Below, piece by piece: positions 33,143 through 41,778 of a stretch of DNA of 64,000 nucleotides; positions within the stretch are counted from its first letter, which is position 1, and each line of letters starts with the position of its first letter. Under the pieces are notes generated by a model that saw only the letters and a list, made by a program, of their open reading frames with translations, was not told where the DNA came from and did not search any database. This DNA comes from Streptomyces sp. NBC_01460 (GTDB taxonomy: Bacteria; Actinomycetota; Actinomycetes; Streptomycetales; Streptomycetaceae): assembly GCF_036227405.1 (NCBI RefSeq), contig NZ_CP109473.1:62001-126000 (forward strand), read 5' to 3'. The position numbers were made by a program, and so were the translations under genes.

Positions 33143-34617
33143 CGACGGACACCGGCGGGACGACGTATACGAAGCCTTCCGACCCTGTCGAGGAGGTCCC
33201 GCCCCTCTGGCGCCTCGGGCTGCTCGGCCTGCAGCACGTCCTCGCGTTCTACGCGGGCGCAGTGGTGATGCCCCTGCTCGTGGCCCAGGGCATCGGCCTG
33301 CCGCCGGACGAGGTGGCACGCCTGGTCAACTCCTCACTCCTCGCGTGCGGTGTCGCGACGCTCCTCCAGGCCGTGGGCCTGCCCGGCATCGGCATCCGGC
33401 TGCCGGTCGTCCAGGGCATGTCCACCGCCGCCGTGCCTTCCCTGGTCTCCGTCGGGCTCGCGGCGGGCGGCGCGACGGCCGGCCTGCCGACGATCTTCGG
33501 CGCGGTGATCGCCGCCGGCCTGGCACTGTTCCTCGTCGCACCGGTCTTCTCCCGCCTCGTACGGTTCTTCCCGCCGCTGGTCACCGGGACGATCGTGGCC
33601 GTCGTCGGGATAACCCTGATGACGGTGGCGGCCCGCCAGGTGGGCGGCGGCGACCCCTCGTCCCCCACCTTCGGCACACTGGGCCACCTCGGACTGGCAG
33701 GCGTCACCCTGGCGGTGATCCTGCTCCTGACAAAGGTGGCACGCGGCTTCGTCGCGACCCTGGCCGTCCTGCTCGGCCTGGCTGCGGGGACGACGGTGGC
33801 GGCGGCCACCGGGAAGGCTGACTTCTCCGGTATCGGCGAGGCCGGCTGGTTCGGGATGACAGCACCGTTCCACTACGGCGCGCCCCGCTTCGACCTCCTC
33901 GCCGTCCTGGCCGTGGTGCTGGTCATGGTGATCATCGCGGTGGAGTCGATCGGGCAGTTCTTCGCGATCGGTGAGATCACCGGCCGCGAGGTCGAGGGCC
34001 CCGACATCACCCGCGCCCTGCGCGCCGACGGACTCGCGACCATGCTCGGGGGTCTTCTCAACTCCTTCCCGACCACGGTCTACTCGCAGAACATCGGCCT
34101 GCTCCAGCTCACCCGTGTGAGATCGCGCTGGATTGTCGCCGGGTCCGGCGTGATCATGCTGGTGCTCGGCCTGGTGCCCAAGGTGGGGGCGGTCGTGTCG
34201 GCCATGCCGGCGCCGGTCCTCGGCGGGGCGACGATCGTGCTCTTCTCGACCATCGCGGTGGTCGGCATGCACATCCTCGGCCAGGCCGACCTCACCGACT
34301 CCCGCAACACGATCCTGGTCGCCACCAGTCTCGGCATCGGCTTCCTGCCCACTGCGTTCCCGCAGTTCGCCGAGCACATGCCGACCCGCCAGCTGCAGGC
34401 ACTCTTCGAGAGCGGCATCATGCTCGGCACCCTGACCGCCGTCGTGCTCAACCTGTTCTTCCACCACCTCGGCCGTCGCCGTCCCGGCCCGGCGACACCT
34501 CCCGCGGCCACCGGGCCCGTCCACACGCCGGCCCCACTCGGCGCCAACGACCCGGCCAGCGGCGAGAAGGCGACCGACGGCACGCTCGCCGTTACTGACT
34601 TCGGATTTTCCAGGTGA
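33136..34617 (+). CDS. Uracil/xanthine permease family transporter (NCS2)
   Basis: 493 residues from ATG at 33136, overlapping the amidohydrolase stop. It starts LWRLGLLGLQHVLAFYAGAV, the hallmark first helix of NCS2 nucleobase:cation symporters. Conserved segments include RLPVVQGMSTAAVPSL, AVESIGQFFAIGEITGR (TM8 with its substrate-binding Glu), and NSFPTTVYSQNIGLLQLTRV (TM10 region, where many xanthine/urate carriers have NxF..T..SxNxG). About 12-14 membrane segments are visible. The C-terminal 45 residues are a Pro/Thr-rich tail. Purine-type substrates are more likely than uracil. Confidence 0.9.
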   Translation: MLTTDTGGTTYTKPSDPVEEVPPLWRLGLLGLQHVLAFYAGAVVMPLLVAQGIGLPPDEVARLVNSSLLACGVATLLQAVGLPGIGIRLPVVQGMSTAAVPSLVSVGLAAGGATAGLPTIFGAVIAAGLALFLVAPVFSRLVRFFPPLVTGTIVAVVGITLMTVAARQVGGGDPSSPTFGTLGHLGLAGVTLAVILLLTKVARGFVATLAVLLGLAAGTTVAAATGKADFSGIGEAGWFGMTAPFHYGAPRFDLLAVLAVVLVMVIIAVESIGQFFAIGEITGREVEGPDITRALRADGLATMLGGLLNSFPTTVYSQNIGLLQLTRVRSRWIVAGSGVIMLVLGLVPKVGAVVSAMPAPVLGGATIVLFSTIAVVGMHILGQADLTDSRNTILVATSLGIGFLPTAFPQFAEHMPTRQLQALFESGIMLGTLTAVVLNLFFHHLGRRRPGPATPPAATGPVHTPAPLGANDPASGEKATDGTLAVTDFGFSR

Positions 34618-34845
34618 GGCTGGTATGTCGAGGTGAGGCCGGTACCCGGCCATGAAACCGTCGAGGGTGTCAGGCCGGTGGCTTCGTAGGTGATGCCAGA
34701 GAGCGTTCGATGTCGAGCTTCGCCAGAGGATGTTGATCTGCCCAAGTGGAGATATCGCTCAGGTCTGAGAGCTCCAGCATCGGCATGTCGACCTCTCGGT
34801 GCAGGTGCCCAAGGGTTGCGTGAGCGGAGCCGATATCGTCCTGGC
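34618..34845. other. Intergenic, with a short possible remnant
   Basis: About 230 bp between the permease and the SMI1 gene. On the minus strand a 60-codon frame (34670-34852) gives LHREVDMPMLELSDLSDIST, which looks protein-like but is not recognised; it overlaps the start of the SMI1 gene and is probably debris. Two imperfect copies of AGGTGAGGCTGGTA occur at 34612-34645. Confidence 0.3.
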
Positions 34846-35577
34846 ATGACACATGAGTTCGATATGGTGCGGTCGCTCGCTGCGGGTGTTGAAGGCCGCA
34901 GGGGTGCCTGGGAGTTCATCCGCGGGTTCGTTGCGAACTGGTCGCAGGCGCTCGGTGATGACGACGGCTGGGGTGAAGCTGATCTCGCGGCGGCGGAGGA
35001 GAGGCTCGGCGTCCGACTGCCGCTGGCGCTCCGAGAGGCGTATCTGTTGTTCGGCCGCCGTCGGGACCTGACCAGCAACCACGACGTGCTGCTCAGCCCG
35101 TCCGAGCTGTATGTGGACGAGGCCAGAGATGCACTGGTCTTCCGGCATGAGAACCAGGGGGCCGCTTCCTGGGGGATCCTCCTCGACACGCTGGTGGACG
35201 AAGACCCCGCCGTCCTCATCAGGGCCGACTTGGCTGACAAGGCTGCCGAACGCTGGGAGAGCTGGTTGGAGCGGGTGTCCCTGTGCTTCATTGAGATCGT
35301 GCTGTCGGAATGCGTCCAGGCCGGTGTCGGGCTCTGCGACTTCCTGTGCGACTTCGACGATTACGGCGTCGAGGTGCTGGAACAGAACTGCTCTCGGCTG
35401 CCCTTTCCGGCATATCCGATGGGCGAGGAAGAGCAAAGCATCCGCTGGTTCCTCGGCCATGACGTGCTCCTGCGTGACGACGACGGCATGGCTCTCCTGG
35501 CCCGTGGCCGCACCGAAAAAGCCCTCGACGAAATACGTGACCTGCTGCCGGGCGATTGGCTGAACGACTCCCGGTAG
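34846..35577 (+). CDS. SMI1/KNR4 (SUKH) family protein
   Basis: 243 residues from ATG at 34846. The SUKH start is visible around residues 44-80: WGEADLAAAEERLGVRLPLA followed by LREAYLLFGRRRDLTS, then the core LLSPSELYVDEARDALVFRH and ENQGAASWGI with its Trp/Gly motif. The C-terminal half (VSLCFIEIVLSECVQAGVGL) is an extension seen in larger streptomycete members. SUKH proteins are widespread immunity proteins against polymorphic toxins. No toxin gene is adjacent, so this would be an orphan. Confidence 0.8.
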   Translation: MTHEFDMVRSLAAGVEGRRGAWEFIRGFVANWSQALGDDDGWGEADLAAAEERLGVRLPLALREAYLLFGRRRDLTSNHDVLLSPSELYVDEARDALVFRHENQGAASWGILLDTLVDEDPAVLIRADLADKAAERWESWLERVSLCFIEIVLSECVQAGVGLCDFLCDFDDYGVEVLEQNCSRLPFPAYPMGEEEQSIRWFLGHDVLLRDDDGMALLARGRTEKALDEIRDLLPGDWLNDSR

Positions 35578-35641
35578 ATCACGTTCCGGCCTTCTGCCAG
35601 CAGCTCGGCGCCAGGCGCTCGGGCTCGCTCGTCTGAGAAGG

Positions 35642-35907
35642 TCATCCGGCGGCAGTCTGCTGTTCGGCGCGGGCGCGGGTGGTGGCGCGGCTGTAGGAGT
35701 CGGTGCCGGTCTCGATGATGTTGCCGCCGAAGGTGAGGCGGTCGACGATGGCCGCGCGAAGACGGGGGTCGGTGAACGTCTTTGTCCAGCCGGAGAGGGG
35801 CTCGTTCGAGGCGATAGCCACGCTGTTCTTTTCCTCCCGCTCGGTCAGAACCCGGAAGAGGAGCTCGGCACAACCGGTCGAGTTCCATGCAGCCGAATTC
35901 ATCGATC
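35642..35907 (-). pseudogene. IS21 helper ATPase (IstB), C-terminal remnant (minus strand)
   Basis: From the palindrome outward the minus strand reads IDEFGCMELDR (Walker B), then after a frameshift GCAELLFRVLTEREEKNSVA, IASNEPLSGWTKTFTDPRLR and AAIVDRLTFGGNIIETGTDS, ending at TGA 35642-35644. This is the C-terminal third of IstB-type helpers, including the sensor Asn and the conserved WTKTF-DPRL segment. The N-terminal Walker A part is missing. Confidence 0.75.
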
Positions 35908-35929
35908 TATGCGGATATCCGCATAGATC
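35904..35929. repeat. Perfect 26-bp palindrome at the junction of two IstB remnants
   Basis: GATCTATGCGGAT followed by ATCCGCATAGATC is an exact inverted repeat without spacer. It sits exactly where two IS21-helper fragments of opposite orientation meet, so it may mark an inversion or an insertion end. It could also form a cruciform. Confidence 0.9.
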
Positions 35930-36084
35930 AACGGCATCGGGCTTCTGCCCGTTTCCCCTGATGCCGCTGAGGTCTTCTACCGCCTGGAGGATGCCGCGTA
36001 CGAACGTCGCACGCTCGCAGTCAGCAGCAACCTCCACCCGTCAGGATTCGACGAGATCATGCCCAAGGCCCTGGCCACCGTCGA
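35930..36084 (+). pseudogene. IS21 helper ATPase (IstB-like) remnant (plus strand)
   Basis: Directly right of the palindrome the plus strand reads INGIGLLPVSPDAAEVFYRL followed by EDAAYERRTLAVSSNLHPSG and FDEIMPKALATVDA. The pattern (D-x-A-E-x-(F/L)-Y-R-L, then S-S-N-x-H-P-x-x-F-D-E) belongs to a second subtype of IstB-like ATPases. Homology fades after position 36084. It is oriented away from the minus-strand remnant. Confidence 0.6.
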
Positions 36085-36371
36085 CGCCATCAGTGCGCTG
36101 TTGGGGTCTGCCCGCCCGCTGGGAAGAGCCCCACGTGCATTCTGCCCTGCCGCGCGTGAGGAGTTGCGGCCCCGACCCGGACCAGCTGTGGTTCGCCGTC
36201 TGCTCCGCCCTGGCCACGTGCAACAGCGGGGAACGGAAACGGGTAGGCACGCGCCCGGCCACTGCATGAGCTGGTCGGGGCGTGTATCTGCTCGGCACCA
36301 GCCAGGGCGGTGGTCATCTGCCGCTGGGGGCGACGCAACCGTGGCCGATCATGCTTCTGCTCAAGGTTCGA

Positions 36372-38342
36372 TCACACGCCGTACACCCGCAGCTCCGAGA
36401 GCTGGCCGGCCGGCCAGCCGGTGTTGCCGGTGAAGATCAGGCGCAGGTAGCGGGTGATCGTGCCGGTGGGCAGGGTCAGGGTGGCGGTGTTCCCGGTGGA
36501 GGGGTCGAAGATGTACGGGGAGGCGCCGAGCAGGGAGGTATAGGACGTGCCGTTGGTGCTGCCCTGGACGGTGACGGTCTGGGTGCGAGTGGCCCAGGCG
36601 GCGACAGGGGGGAGGGTCAGAACGATGTCACGGGCGCCGGTGGCGGCTCCCAGGTCGACATCGAGCCACTGCGGGAAGGCGTTGTTCGCACTCTCCCAGT
36701 ACGTGTGCGGGCTGCCGTCGACCGCGTTACCCGGGCCGTAGGACTGGGTGGAACTGCTTGCCCTCGTCGGCCGGTAGAGCGCCAGGTTGATACGGGCGGA
36801 GCCGTTGGTAGTCACTATGACCCGGGCTGACGGCTGAGACACGGTGCCGGCCGCATCAAGGGCCTGGATGTCGAAGGTGTACGAAGTCGAGGCGGTGAGC
36901 CCGGAGACCGTGAACGCGGTGACGTTCGCTGGGGCGGTGCCGATCGGGGTGGCGGTGCCGTCAGTGATCCGGCGGATGCGGTAGCCCGTCACCCCCACGT
37001 TGTCGGTGGAGGCGGTCCAGGCGAGCGCCACGGTGGTATCGGTTACCGCATTCACCCTGAAGTTCCCCGGAGCGGTCGGCGGTACGGCGTCGCCACCGAG
37101 AACCGGCGGGGTGGGCCGCACGGGGGTGAGGGGGGTCCGGCCCTTCAGCATCCGGCCGCCGTCGCCCGTCAGGCGCAGGTAGTAGTCGGAGGAGCAGGCA
37201 GTTCCGTCCTCATCGAGTGCGAGGAAGCCTGAACCGGCCGGTACCCAGGCCTGGGACTCGGCGGTCTTGGCGATCTGGTTGCCCTCGTTGTACTCGTCGA
37301 ACATGGAGATGTAGGCGCTCGGCACCCCGGCCCGGCCCATGTTGTAGAACTGCCGCCACATGAAGTCACCATGAGCGCGCTGGCGTTCGGTGACCCCGCC
37401 GGGCAGCACGCACGGCTGGTAGTCAAGGCCATGTGCGGCGCACTCGGCAACGTCGGGCACAGTCGCAACGCTGTAGAAGTGGTCGGCTTCCGACGCGTTG
37501 CCGATACGGCCGACCAACCAGGGCGAGAGCATGTCGAAGGCGTGGTAGACGCCGGAGAACCCCGGACGGGAGTCCCGGTCCCCCGTCCGCCACCAGGTAG
37601 GGACACCACCGATCACGTAGCATCCCTGCGCTTTGAACCAGTTGACGACATCCAGGCATTGATCCGGGGTGAAGGGGCGCTGGGCATCGTTGAAGCCGAA
37701 GCCCCAGATACAGACCACCGGCTTGCCGTTCTGCTTCGCGTAGGCGGGCGAGTCCGTGTGGGAACGCATCTTGGCAGTCCAGTCGGCCTTGATGTCGCTC
37801 TGCATGGTCGTCCAGTCCGACACGTCATACATGATGTAGAACTTCACGCCCTGGGACTCGGCAGCGCTGCGCACTTTGCCGGCCATGGCGTCGCGAGTCG
37901 GGCCTTCGCCTCCGGTGGGGTTGAAGCGCTGGAGGGCGGCGGTGTCGATGCCGTACTCCTTCATCCAGCGGAAGTGCAGGTCGACCGTCGACCGGTCGTA
38001 GGAGGAGAACAGCGAGGCCGGCTGCCCGTTGCCGAGATTACCGAAGGCGGTGCGGTAGGTGGTCGGATAGTCCCGCACATCGGGCCAGGCAACGATGGCC
38101 TTGTTGCTCGTGGACGGTAACTGGCCCCAGTTCTGGGACCAGTGCCACCAGCCGTTGATCGGAGCGCTGTCCCCGGCACAGGCGAACCATCCCTGGTACC
38201 CCACGGTCACCTTGCCGACCACATCGCCGGGCGGGCTCGCCGCGACAGCGGGGCCGGCCAGCGCGGTCTGCCCCAGCCCCACGGCACCGAAGGCCCCTGC
38301 CGCGGTGGCCGCTTGCAGGATCGTACGACGTGTAACACCCAT
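36372..38342 (-). CDS. Secreted GH99-like glycoside hydrolase with FnIII and F5/8-type (CBM32-like) modules
   Basis: 656 residues from ATG at 38342, with an excellent GGAGGAAATCAG site. The N-terminus GVTRRTILQAATAAGAFGAV is a twin-arginine signal (RR at residues 5-6), so the enzyme is Tat-exported. Residues 40-400 form the catalytic-like domain (KVTVGYQGWFACAGDSAPIN, then WMKEYGIDTAALQRF, FYIMYDVSDW and YISMFDEYNEGNQIAKT with acidic candidates), resembling GH71/GH99-like enzymes. Around residues 425-520 lies a fibronectin type III module (VPPTAPGNFRVNAVTDTTVA), and the C-terminal 130 residues form a discoidin-like sugar-binding module (AVDGSPHTYWES, LSELRVYGV). The polysaccharide target is unknown. 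Confidence 0.85.
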   Translation of the reverse strand: MGVTRRTILQAATAAGAFGAVGLGQTALAGPAVAASPPGDVVGKVTVGYQGWFACAGDSAPINGWWHWSQNWGQLPSTSNKAIVAWPDVRDYPTTYRTAFGNLGNGQPASLFSSYDRSTVDLHFRWMKEYGIDTAALQRFNPTGGEGPTRDAMAGKVRSAAESQGVKFYIMYDVSDWTTMQSDIKADWTAKMRSHTDSPAYAKQNGKPVVCIWGFGFNDAQRPFTPDQCLDVVNWFKAQGCYVIGGVPTWWRTGDRDSRPGFSGVYHAFDMLSPWLVGRIGNASEADHFYSVATVPDVAECAAHGLDYQPCVLPGGVTERQRAHGDFMWRQFYNMGRAGVPSAYISMFDEYNEGNQIAKTAESQAWVPAGSGFLALDEDGTACSSDYYLRLTGDGGRMLKGRTPLTPVRPTPPVLGGDAVPPTAPGNFRVNAVTDTTVALAWTASTDNVGVTGYRIRRITDGTATPIGTAPANVTAFTVSGLTASTSYTFDIQALDAAGTVSQPSARVIVTTNGSARINLALYRPTRASSSTQSYGPGNAVDGSPHTYWESANNAFPQWLDVDLGAATGARDIVLTLPPVAAWATRTQTVTVQGSTNGTSYTSLLGASPYIFDPSTGNTATLTLPTGTITRYLRLIFTGNTGWPAGQLSELRVYGV

Positions 38343-38915
38343 CTGATTTCCTCCGACTAGGACGAACTCGCTGCCGGTCGACCGGAGCATCCATGCCTAC
38401 GAGGCAAGGCAGTGACACGGAGCGTATTGTCAGGGACACAATGACGCAACAGAGTGCGGGCAACTTGCAAGAAGACGCGGGGATTGCGAAATAGGCGACT
38501 CTGCCCGTCCGGCCACGAGGCCGAGGGCAGAGGAGTCGGCCTGCTGCCGGCCGGGAGTCCGCACCGGCCGACGGCGGTAACCCTCACCACGCCACCACCG
38601 TGGAGCACGACCCGTATTACGGCGACGAGTTCGTCGTCGGCCTCGGCGTGCGAATTCATCGATCATGCGGCATGCGCCTGCCATGGGTTACTCGTGACCT
38701 CAAGATCCGTACGTGGACCGCAACGACCGGCAGAGCCGAGCCTGTCCATGGCCACGGCCCCGAGCTACTCCAGAAGCTCGCCGCTGACCGGCCGGACCAT
38801 GCCAATACCAGTCGCCGTACCAACCGCGGACCGCCTCCCCGTCGAACCGACCGCCTCCCAGTCCGCGCGTCACGGGAACCGCCCCGCTCCGGAACCCGTC
38901 TTCTCCTCGCACCGA
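38343..38915. other. Intergenic, empty except for a repeated 14-mer
   Basis: About 570 bp between the secreted hydrolase and the operator region. No gene is supported. CGAATTCATCGATC at 38651-38664 is identical to 35894-35907, at the IstB remnants. Beyond the 14-mer the two copies share ATGCGG with one extra base in the first. Confidence 0.45.
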
Positions 38916-38980
38916 CTTGTATCAACTGTTTGACACAAGATCCCCGGTCACGGCATCTTGTACTCACTGCTTGATACAAG
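38916..38980 (+). promoter_or_regulatory. Two near-identical operator palindromes, putative GntR (YtrA-type) boxes
   Basis: Site 1 (38916-38939) is CTTGTATCAA-CTGT-TTGACACAAG and site 2 (38957-38980) is CTTGTACTCA-CTGC-TTGATACAAG. Each is an inverted repeat with 10-bp arms, and they are 41 bp apart centre to centre, near four helical turns. They end 20 bp before the start of the membrane-protein gene whose partner gene encodes a GntR protein. Cooperative autoregulation by that protein is the obvious inference. Confidence 0.75.
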
Positions 38981-39000
38981 ATGATCCGGGGGATCTCCGC

Positions 39001-39795
39001 ATGCTCGACACCGCCCCGCCCCAGTACCGGTTGCTCGACCACGCCGACCACTACGCCCGCTGGTCCGGTCTGGCCACCGGCCTCGTGGTCGCGCAGGCGC
39101 TGTCCACGCTGGGGGGCGTCGAGTTCGAGCAGCGCGTCGTGTTCTGCCTCACGGCCTTCGGCCTGTGCGCGGTGGCGGGCGTCCTGCTCGCCGACGCCCT
39201 GACCCTGCGTCCCCAGCAGGCGGTACGCACCGCGAGTCTCGCACCACGTCTGGTCAGAGACCATGTGCCGCCGCACATGGGTCCCCTGATCGCACTCCAG
39301 GGGCTCTCCCTCGTCGTCCTGCTGGTGATCACGGCCGCCACGGCCTCCCTCGACTCCGACCGCGTCTTCAGCATGGGAAAGGCCCTCACCCTCACCTGCA
39401 ACGGGATGCGGGCGACCACCGGCCCCTGGCCCGGCCTGTACTACACCCTCCCGATGTTCGGCGCGCTCGCCATAGCCACTCCCACCTGCGTCTGGGCCCT
39501 GCGCCGCATCGCCCACGGCCCGGGTGCGGAGCAGCAGCGCCGCGACCGCGCGTGGGCGGTCACCGGCGCATGGGGCCTGTTGGTGTCCAGCCAGCAGCTG
39601 TACGCCGTGCTGATGGTCTCCCTCGCACTGACGGAGACTGGCTGCTCCGGCGCGCTGGGCATGCTCACCTTCTGGGTGTTCTACCCGCTGGCCCTGCTGA
39701 ACCTGTTCACCGCCGCTTGGTCCCTGGTCACCGTGGTGGCACCGCGGGCCGTCGCCGACGAAGCGGCGGCAGAGGGGTCCGACGACGATGAGTGA
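39001..39795 (+). CDS. Polytopic membrane protein, co-operonic with GntR regulator
   Basis: 264 residues from ATG at 39001 behind GGGGG. Six hydrophobic segments are visible (for example SGLATGLVVAQALSTLGGVE, CLTAFGLCAVAGVLLADALT, LIALQGLSLVVLLVITAATA, LPMFGALAIATPTCVWALRR). An acidic tail (AAAEGSDDDE) ends the protein. The family is not recognised. It overlaps the GntR gene by 8 bp. YtrA-type GntR operons often encode ABC transporter or membrane proteins of stress responses, so a membrane-stress role is possible. Confidence 0.75.
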   Translation: MLDTAPPQYRLLDHADHYARWSGLATGLVVAQALSTLGGVEFEQRVVFCLTAFGLCAVAGVLLADALTLRPQQAVRTASLAPRLVRDHVPPHMGPLIALQGLSLVVLLVITAATASLDSDRVFSMGKALTLTCNGMRATTGPWPGLYYTLPMFGALAIATPTCVWALRRIAHGPGAEQQRRDRAWAVTGAWGLLVSSQQLYAVLMVSLALTETGCSGALGMLTFWVFYPLALLNLFTAAWSLVTVVAPRAVADEAAAEGSDDDE

Positions 39796-40174
39796 GGCCG
39801 CCGTCCGCGTCGACACCACCAGCCAGGTCCCGCCGTACGAGCAGATCCGCGCGCAGCTCGCCGCACTGATCGTCAGCAGGCGGCTGGCCGAGGGCGACCG
39901 GCTGCCGACCGTGCGCCAGCTGGCCACGGACCTCGGGCTGGCACCGGGCACCGTCGCCCGCGCCTACCGTGAGCTGGAGGCCGGCGAGCTCATCCGCACC
40001 CGTCGGGGCGCGGGCACCCGGGTGGCGGCCCCGCCCACCGGCCCGACTCGCCCGCACACTGTCCAACTTGCCACTCTCGCTCGTGACTTCACTTCGTCCG
40101 CTCGCGCCCTGGGCGCCGACACCGAGGCCATTCTGGCCGCCGTCCGCGGCGCCATGGACCCGGACCGCGCCTGA
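39788..40174 (+). CDS. GntR-family regulator, YtrA-like
   Basis: 128 residues from ATG at 39788. The winged helix reads PPYEQIRAQLAALIVSRRLA then GDRLPTVRQLATDLGLAPGT and VARAYRELEAGELIRTRRGA, the classical GntR motif. The C-terminal part is only about 50 residues, the short effector region typical of the YtrA subfamily (about 120-130 residues in total). It is the second gene of the operon preceded by the two operator palindromes. Confidence 0.9.
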   Translation: MSEAAVRVDTTSQVPPYEQIRAQLAALIVSRRLAEGDRLPTVRQLATDLGLAPGTVARAYRELEAGELIRTRRGAGTRVAAPPTGPTRPHTVQLATLARDFTSSARALGADTEAILAAVRGAMDPDRA

Positions 40175-40213
40175 AGGTTGTTGCGGAACGCCTGGGATAG
40201 GCATTCCTCTTGT

Positions 40214-40905
40214 ATGGGTGGGGTGTTGCGGGCTGAGCCGTTGTGGGTGGAGACGTTCACCGGCTTGCTTATGGACCGGTTCGAGAAGTTGGTGAAGGCA
40301 GTACGGAAACGGGCCTGGCGGGGGCCGCCCGTGGTGCCTGCCGCTGGCGGACCGGGTCCTGCTGGTGGCCGTCCACTACCGGACCAACCTCACGATGCGG
40401 CAGCTCGACCCGCTGTTCGCCGGCCACCGTCTGCCGGGTGATTCATCGCCTGCGGCCGCTTCTCGCGCTGGAGCCGGCGCCGCGGCCCGTCGCGGACGTC
40501 GAACGGTTGTGGATCGTGGACGGAACCCTGGTCCCGGTCCGCGACCGCACGGTCGCCGCATCCTCCCGCAACTACCGGTTCTCGGCGAACGTGCAGGTCA
40601 TCATCGACGCGGACAGCCGCCTGGTGATCGCCTCGGCCCGCCCCGTCCCCGGGAACAAGGCCGACGCCCACGCCTGGCGAGAATCGGACCTGCCCGCCAT
40701 CGCGGCCGGGACAACGGTCATCGCAGACGGTGCCTACCTGGGAACCGGACTGATCGTCCCGCACCGCAGAAGATCCGGACGCCCACTCCTGCGCGGCCAG
40801 GCGTGGACCGGCCGGCAGCCCATACCTCTGCCCGCATGCCGCGCCATCGCGGACGGCGATCCGGATGCGGCCGGCCCCGCGTGGCGCGAGGCCAGCCGTG
40901 TGCCG
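40214..40905 (+). pseudogene. IS5-family transposase, frameshifted and 3'-truncated
   Basis: ATG at 40214 starts MGGVLRAEPLWVETFTGLLM. The following segments are in other frames: VHYRTNLTMRQLDPLF, then VERLWIVDGTLVPVRDRTVA (first catalytic Asp), NVQVIIDADSRLVIASARPV (second Asp), and GTTVIADGAYLGTGLIVPHR. The C-terminal part with the catalytic Glu is missing, and the sequence meets the monooxygenase pseudogene at 40910. At least two indels break the frame. The order is that of streptomycete IS5-type elements. Confidence 0.75.
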
Positions 40906-40909
40906 TGGG

Positions 40910-41259
40910 TCAGGAGAGGGGGTGCAGCCAGTGGGCCTCCAATTCCCCCTCGACCAGGCCCGCGATGGCGGCGAAGTACGTCTGCATGAACGGCTGCGAA
41001 ACGTGCGCTAGCAGGTGGGCGCCGGAGGACCAGCGCTCGTAGAAGGCGAAGGCGCTCGGCTGGCCCGGTGTGGTGTGCACCACGTACTGCTCTCATCCAA
41101 CCTCCTTGCGGGTGAGGCCGATGATCGCCTGGATCTCGCCCAGCATCCGGCCTCCTCGCCCACCTTGGCCCGGGCGTATCCATATACCGCGACTGGCGTG
41201 TCCGTGGCGAGGATGGGGGCGGGGATGAGGCCGTCGGGTGTCGTGTCGTCCGTGCTCAT
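40910..41259 (-). pseudogene. Antibiotic-biosynthesis-monooxygenase-like protein, frameshifted
   Basis: ATG at 41259 starts MSTDDTTPDGLIPAPILATD and continues VAVYGYARAKVGEE. The segment MLGEIQAIIGLTRKE lies in a second frame, and EQYVVHTTPGQPSAFAFYER then WSSGAHLLAHVSQPFMQTYF lie in a third, ending at TGA 40910-40912. The order and the EQY-x-V-H and FYERW-x-S motifs are those of small ABM-domain quinol monooxygenases (YgiN-like, about 100-110 residues). Two indels have destroyed the gene. Confidence 0.7.
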
Positions 41260-41778
41260 GAGGTCCTACTGCCGACACCAAGCACCGTCCCGCCGCTGTC
41301 ACTACACACGGCGCGGTCACTCCTTCGCGGGACTGGCCGGGCGAACCCGCCCGCACCCGACACCATCCAGCTAATATCCCCCCGCTCAAGCCGTTGACCA
41401 GGACATACACCGAAGTCCGGCTGGATTACCAGGTGATCTGTTCCAAGGGGTTCAGTGGTTCGTGCGTCGAGCGTGGAGACCGCTCGCCCACGGTCAGGCG
41501 CTGTCCGGTGCTGCGGATACCAGTCGTGCCGCAGGTGGTAGTGGTGCGTGCTGAGGGCAGGCTTCGAACGCCTGGATCACCAACCCTGCGAAGCGTCGGG
41601 AAGCCATGACCTGGGTGTCGGTCGATCTGGTGTGGATCCCCTTGTTGGCCATGAGGATGAGAATGCACCGGTACCGAACCCCTGTCGCGCCGTGGACCCC
41701 CTCCCGCAGTCGGCGGCGATCGGCGGCGGGTGCTGAGCACGACGGCATTTGATCGGTCCGAGAACATGGGAGACGACA
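41260..41778. other. Intergenic, empty
   Basis: About 520 bp upstream of the quinone-oxidoreductase-like gene. The frames on either strand have no motif. No hairpin of note was found. Confidence 0.4.
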
